Part shown: positions 60,434 through 64,000 of the stretch, in pieces
Position numbering within the stretch: the first letter of the stretch is position 1
Layout: each line of letters starts with the position of its first letter
NCBI RefSeq assembly: GCF_024199925.1
Contig: NZ_JANADR010000001.1
Location: forward strand, 6,575,501 to 6,639,500
DNA: 64,000 nucleotides
Reading direction: 5' to 3'
Source: Bradyrhizobium sp. CCGUVB1N3
Lineage (GTDB): Bacteria > Pseudomonadota > Alphaproteobacteria > Rhizobiales > Xanthobacteraceae
Translations under genes and position numbers: made by a program
The notes under the pieces: model-generated
The model's database searches: none
What the model was told of the DNA's origin: nothing
What the model saw: only the letters and a program-made list of their open reading frames with translations

Positions 60434-62026
60434 GTGGCCAAGGCTGCAACGAAGAAAAAGAGTGCGTCAAGAACGATGATAACGAAGAAGGCGGCCGGCA
60501 AGCCCTCCGCGCGCAAGGGCGCCGTCGTCAAGGCAGCCAAAAAGCCAGCTAAGAAAACAGCCAGAAAGATAACGAAGACGACCACCAAAGCTGCCACAGT
60601 CCGGCGGCCCAAGGGCGCGATCTGGCAATGGTCGGCAGCCGACACCGCGGCCGCGATCCGCGCCGGCGCCGTTTCGGCGGTCGAGGCTGTCGAGGCGCAT
60701 CTGGCGCGGATGCGTGCGGTCAATGCGAAGCTCAATGCCGTCGTCGTCGATCTCTCGGAGGAGGCGCTCGCGGCGGCGCATGTCGCGGACAGGCAGCGGG
60801 CGAAGGGCGGCGAGCTCGGCCTGCTGCACGGGGTGCCGATCACCATCAAGGAGAACGTCGATTATCAGGGTCGGCCCAATTTCAACGGCGTGCCGGCAAA
60901 CAAAGATTTCATCGCGCCGTCGGATTCGCCGGTCGTGCGCAATTTCAAGAAGGCCGGTGCGATCGTCATCGGGCTGACCAACACGCCGGAATTCTCCTTC
61001 CGGGGCTTCACCGACAATCCCCTGCACGGACTGACGCTCAATCCCTGGGATCAGAACATCACCTGCGGCGGCTCCTCCGGCGGTGCAGGCGCGGCGGTCG
61101 CCGCCGGCATCGGCACCATCGCGCATGGCAACGACATCGGCGGCTCGCTGCGCTGGCCGGCGCATTGCAACGGCGTCGCCACCATCAAGCCGACACAGGG
61201 GCGTATCCCCGCGTTCAACCAGAGCGCCACCTCAGAGCGTCCGATGCTTGCACATCTGATGTCGGCGCAAGGACCGCTTGCGCGCCATGTCGGCGACATC
61301 AGATTGGCGCTCGAGGTCATGAGTCAGCGCGATCCGCGCGATCCCTGGTGGGTACCGGCGCCGCTGTCGGGCCCGAAGCCGAACGGCCAGGTCAAGGTTG
61401 CGCTGGCCAAGATCCCGGACGACATGGACGTCGATCCGTCGGTACGCGAGGCGCTACGGCAGGCGGCCGATCATCTCGAACGCGCCGGTTATCGTGTCAG
61501 CGAGGTCGAGGTGCCCGACATCAGCGGCGTCTGGCAGACCTGGTGCGACATCATCACCAACGAGACCGTGGTGATGCAGGAAGCCGGTATGCTGAAGGTG
61601 ACCTCGGAAGACTTCCACAAAGCGTGGAACGGCATGAAGACCAAGGCCAACGTGCTCGATCTCAAGGCCTGGATGCAGGCCACCGCCGCGCGTAACGGCC
61701 ATATCCGCGCCTGGCAGTTGTTCTTCGAGGACTATCCGGTGGTGCTGGCGCCGACCACGGTGAAACCGACGCCGGGACCGCGCGAAGATACGCTCAGTGC
61801 CGAGCGCGTGCGCGAGATCTTCTGGAACGACATCCGCTTCATCTCCGCGATCAACGTGCTCGGGCTGCCCGGCGCCGTGGTCCCCGTGACCCTGCATGAC
61901 GGCAAGCCGATCGGCGTGCAGCTGATCGCCGGCCGCTATCGCGAGGATCTCGCGCTCGACGCCGCGGCGGCGATCGAGAAGCGCGCCGGCGTGCTGGCGC
62001 ACCGGCTCTGGGAGATGATGGACTGA
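60434..62026 (+). CDS. Amidase with lysine-rich histone-H1-like N-terminal tail
   Basis: 530 residues from GTG at 60434, after AGGAGAAAAGA; a GTG at 60392 has no ribosome site. Residues 1-60 are mostly Lys, Ala, Thr and Arg (KAATKKKSASRTMITKKAAG, AAKKPAKKTARKITKTTTKA), like the C-terminal tails of histone H1 and PhaF. The rest is an amidase-signature enzyme: Lys in PITIKENVDYQG, Ser in CGGSSGGAGAAVAAGIG and the nucleophile Ser in GNDIGGSLRWPAHCNG. It hydrolyses a C-N amide; substrate unknown. The tail could bind DNA or other polyanions. Confidence 0.88.
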   Translation: MAKAATKKKSASRTMITKKAAGKPSARKGAVVKAAKKPAKKTARKITKTTTKAATVRRPKGAIWQWSAADTAAAIRAGAVSAVEAVEAHLARMRAVNAKLNAVVVDLSEEALAAAHVADRQRAKGGELGLLHGVPITIKENVDYQGRPNFNGVPANKDFIAPSDSPVVRNFKKAGAIVIGLTNTPEFSFRGFTDNPLHGLTLNPWDQNITCGGSSGGAGAAVAAGIGTIAHGNDIGGSLRWPAHCNGVATIKPTQGRIPAFNQSATSERPMLAHLMSAQGPLARHVGDIRLALEVMSQRDPRDPWWVPAPLSGPKPNGQVKVALAKIPDDMDVDPSVREALRQAADHLERAGYRVSEVEVPDISGVWQTWCDIITNETVVMQEAGMLKVTSEDFHKAWNGMKTKANVLDLKAWMQATAARNGHIRAWQLFFEDYPVVLAPTTVKPTPGPREDTLSAERVREIFWNDIRFISAINVLGLPGAVVPVTLHDGKPIGVQLIAGRYREDLALDAAAAIEKRAGVLAHRLWEMMD

Positions 62027-62091
62027 GCTCGCCCGCAAAGCTCCGTCCTAGAGGCTTCGTCCGCAAGGCTTCGTCCGCAACGCTTTGTCCG

Positions 62092-62120
62092 AGGACTTCG
62101 CGCGAAAGGCGCGAAGCCTC
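62092..62120. terminator. Hairpin between convergent genes
   Basis: CTTCGCGC / GCGCGAAG with a GAAAG loop (62096-62116), extended by GAGG / CCTC with one bulged A. No T-run. Upstream are short repeats of GCTTCGTCCGCAA. It is the likely terminator for the amidase and the TadG-like gene. Confidence 0.5.
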
Positions 62121-62130
62121 TTGGCGGCGG

Positions 62131-63435
62131 CTATTGCGTCAGGTGTGCAGAGGAGATGGCCTTCTGAAACAGCGCGGTCAGCGCGTCGCTGATGCTGCTG
62201 TCGCTCGACACCTCGTAGTAATAGCCGGAGGTTGCGCAGGCCTTCATCTGGGTCGCGATCGAGCTGCGCCAGGGCGCGATGTAGGTGGTGTACCAGCTGT
62301 TGTTGGTGATCGCGAGATACGTGGTGTAAAGGATCGCGATGTTGATGCCACGATTCTTGATGGTATCGCAGATCGTGGTCGTGAGCGGCTCCTGGCATCG
62401 CCCTGACGAAGTGATGACGGTCTCGGAGCAACTTGACGGGTAGTAGTAGTCGGCGACCCCGTCCGAGATGAAGAATAGCCACTTTTGCGGCGAGGATGAA
62501 GTGCCGGTTCCGGGAGTCGGAATCGTGCTGTTCATCGAGGACAGAATGCCGTCGAAGTCGGTGCACATATCGTTGTTGTAGTTGGTGTAGGGAATCGTCA
62601 TCAGGTCGACCGAAGAGACGGCCGTCTTGACCGACGAGAGGCTCGACGTGAGCGATGAGATCGTCGTCAGGCCGATGGAGCTGCAATCGCTTCCCATTGT
62701 GTAGACGGCCATGCGGTATTGGTTGCTGACGAGCTCGCTTGACGTCGCCGTATCCGTCAATGACTGCGTCGCGGTCCTCACCAGGTCGATCCGCATCGTA
62801 ATGCCGAGCTTCTTCGCGATCGAATAGTAGCTGCTGGTTTGCTTCGTCTTCTTGGAGCTCGACGTATAGGTGTCGTGGCAGGCGAAGGCGCAACTGTCGG
62901 AGGTTGCGGCTTGCAAGGCGGTCATATCAGCGGTGGTCGCGCCCAGCCCCTGCGATGGCGAGTTGTCGAGAAGCACGTAGAAGTCGATGTAGCTCGGCAG
63001 CGAGGCCGCCGCCGACGAGCTCGCCGACACCGTCATGGTCTTGTAACCCAGCAGACCCATGAAATAATTCGAAACAGACAATGTTGCCGTGCCGGTAGCC
63101 GTCCGGGTGGTCACGGTGTCCGACACGGTGATGGTCACTGAGCTCGTTGTCATGCCGTAGGCGGACATCTGCGCGGCGTACGTGTTCAGTGCATTGCTCT
63201 GTGCCGTGGCTGCGGCGTTCGTGATCTCGCTCTTGGCGGTGGCGACCAGCACCGCGGTGTCGAGTGCCGCCATCAGCTTGGCTCGCGCCCGCACTGCGAG
63301 GGAGTAATCGACCGCGGCGCCGACGGACGCGAGAACGGGCAGTGATGCAACGGCGAAAATCACGGCGATATTTCCGCGGCGATCGGAGCGGAAACGCGAG
63401 AGCAGGCGACCAAAACGCGTGGCTGCAAACGTCAA
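62131..63435 (-). CDS. TadG-like pilus-assembly protein with von Willebrand A domain
   Basis: 434 residues from TTG at 63435. N-terminal TadE/G-type signal-anchor (FRSDRRGNIAVIFAVASLPVLASVGAAVDYSLAVRARAKLMAALDTAVLVA). The rest is a VWFA domain: MIDAS start DFYVLLDNSPSQG (DxSxS), the Thr/Asp region MCTDFDGILSSMNST and FFISDGVADYYYP. Very rich in Ser and Thr, with several cysteines (CAFAC, CSETV, CQEPL, CDTI). Such proteins belong to Flp/Tad pilus systems and bind surfaces or partners. No other tad gene is in view. Confidence 0.82.
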   Translation of the reverse strand: MTFAATRFGRLLSRFRSDRRGNIAVIFAVASLPVLASVGAAVDYSLAVRARAKLMAALDTAVLVATAKSEITNAAATAQSNALNTYAAQMSAYGMTTSSVTITVSDTVTTRTATGTATLSVSNYFMGLLGYKTMTVSASSSAAASLPSYIDFYVLLDNSPSQGLGATTADMTALQAATSDSCAFACHDTYTSSSKKTKQTSSYYSIAKKLGITMRIDLVRTATQSLTDTATSSELVSNQYRMAVYTMGSDCSSIGLTTISSLTSSLSSVKTAVSSVDLMTIPYTNYNNDMCTDFDGILSSMNSTIPTPGTGTSSSPQKWLFFISDGVADYYYPSSCSETVITSSGRCQEPLTTTICDTIKNRGINIAILYTTYLAITNNSWYTTYIAPWRSSIATQMKACATSGYYYEVSSDSSISDALTALFQKAISSAHLTQ

Positions 63436-63806
63436 CTTGGCGTACCCTTAAGCGAAGAATTGGACGCTTCAACGTAGCGTCCGGATGCTTACGGGTCGGT
63501 TGCTCGATGCGTGAGGAGACGTTTCCGATGCGTTGCTGATGATGTCGCGCGCTCGCGGCAAACCGTATCGAACCATCGTCATGGAGAGGTGGGCGTCGAT
63601 CATCCCATAGTACTGCGGAGATTCGAGTCCGTAGTCGTCCTGAAGTGCCGCTTGGAGTCTCTCTCCGTGAATAGAGTCTCCTTCATTTGAGCGCGCAGAT
63701 GGAATGTCTCATGCGGCGCGATAACCGAAGCTTCGCGGCGTTCTTTAAAGACGACTGCCGGAGGCAGCCAATGCCACCTTCCCACGCAACGGGAGGAGGA
63801 AGAAGC
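63436..63806. other. Intergenic region with one hairpin
   Basis: 371 bp, no credible gene. A 7-bp inverted repeat GGACGCT-N7-AGCGTCC lies at 63462-63482, 27 bp before the TadG-like start, and could be an operator. Confidence 0.45.
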
Positions 63807-64000
63807 TCACCCTCTTGCGCTCAGCACCGCTCGGGCCGCTGCCACATATTCGCGCCAATGCGTTTCCGCGTAGCGCTCGGCGTGCCGTGCGCGCGTGATG
63901 TCGGGCGCGTGCGCGGCTGCGATCAGCCTGGCGAAGCGTTCTTCGGCGACCGTCATGTCCACGGCATCGGCGGTCGATGCGAAGGCGTTGCTTGCGGCCT
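63807..64000 (-). CDS. C-terminal part of an unknown protein (partial)
   Basis: Minus-strand frame open from the window edge to TGA at 63809-63807, 64 codons. Helical, Ala/Arg-rich sequence (VAEERFARLIAAAHAPDITR, AERYAETHWREYVAAARAVL) that looks like real protein. It cannot be assigned to a family from this part. Confidence 0.5.
   Translation of the reverse strand, partial: AASNAFASTADAVDMTVAEERFARLIAAAHAPDITRARHAERYAETHWREYVAAARAVLSARG

Noticed and set aside
63436..63785. Short open frames on both strands
   Set aside because: No ribosome sites or family-like sequence; kept as intergenic.

Overview
The window is high-GC alphaproteobacterial chromosome. Gene content and style (homogentisate genes, form II CO-dehydrogenase-like genes, EcfG-type promoters, several families of intergenic palindromic repeats) point to Bradyrhizobium or a close relative. 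This is a judgement from protein resemblance, not a database match.

Left part (1-14.4 kb): a partial HlyD-type adaptor, an OmpA-family protein and a caspase-fold/TPR protein whose catalytic His and Cys are both replaced. Then comes tyrosine/homogentisate catabolism: a MarR regulator divergent from an FAD monooxygenase, DUF2783, a metallo-beta-lactamase-fold protein, hmgA and fahA. A divergent Lrp/AsnC regulator and hppD follow. Together hppD, hmgA and fahA would take 4-hydroxyphenylpyruvate to fumarate and acetoacetate. A CaiB/BaiF CoA-transferase follows.

Middle part (14.5-36.6 kb): a coxS-coxL-coxM operon of the AYRGAGR (form II) type beside a decayed coxG relic; a PQQ alcohol dehydrogenase with the extra Asp typical of lanthanide enzymes, followed by a XoxJ-like/cytochrome c fusion; two LuxR-type response regulators and a FIST (NosP-like) protein coupled to a soluble hybrid histidine kinase; two chemoreceptors with almost identical C-terminal halves; and a trehalose block (MFS transporter, otsB, otsA) with two good EcfG (general stress response) promoter matches.

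Right part (36.7-60.2 kb): from a tRNA-Ser(GGA) gene to a 14-bp copy of its 3' end at 60222-60235, the DNA looks like a genomic island of about 23.4 kb. It carries a putative amino-acid catabolic system (two DUF4392/D-glutamate-cyclase-like proteins, a SelA-like PLP enzyme, an aldehyde dehydrogenase, a beta-hydroxyacid dehydrogenase, two polar-amino-acid ABC transporters, a LysR regulator). It also carries a LacI-controlled amino-sugar module (ABC importer, nagB, nagA, two Gfo/Idh/MocA oxidoreductases) with two near-identical LacI operators. An IS5-family element with CTAG target duplication has split the importer operon. No integrase is visible.

After the island come an amidase with a lysine-rich histone-H1-like tail, a TadG-like von Willebrand protein and a partial unknown gene at the edge. 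I saw no CRISPR array, rRNA or phage structural genes.
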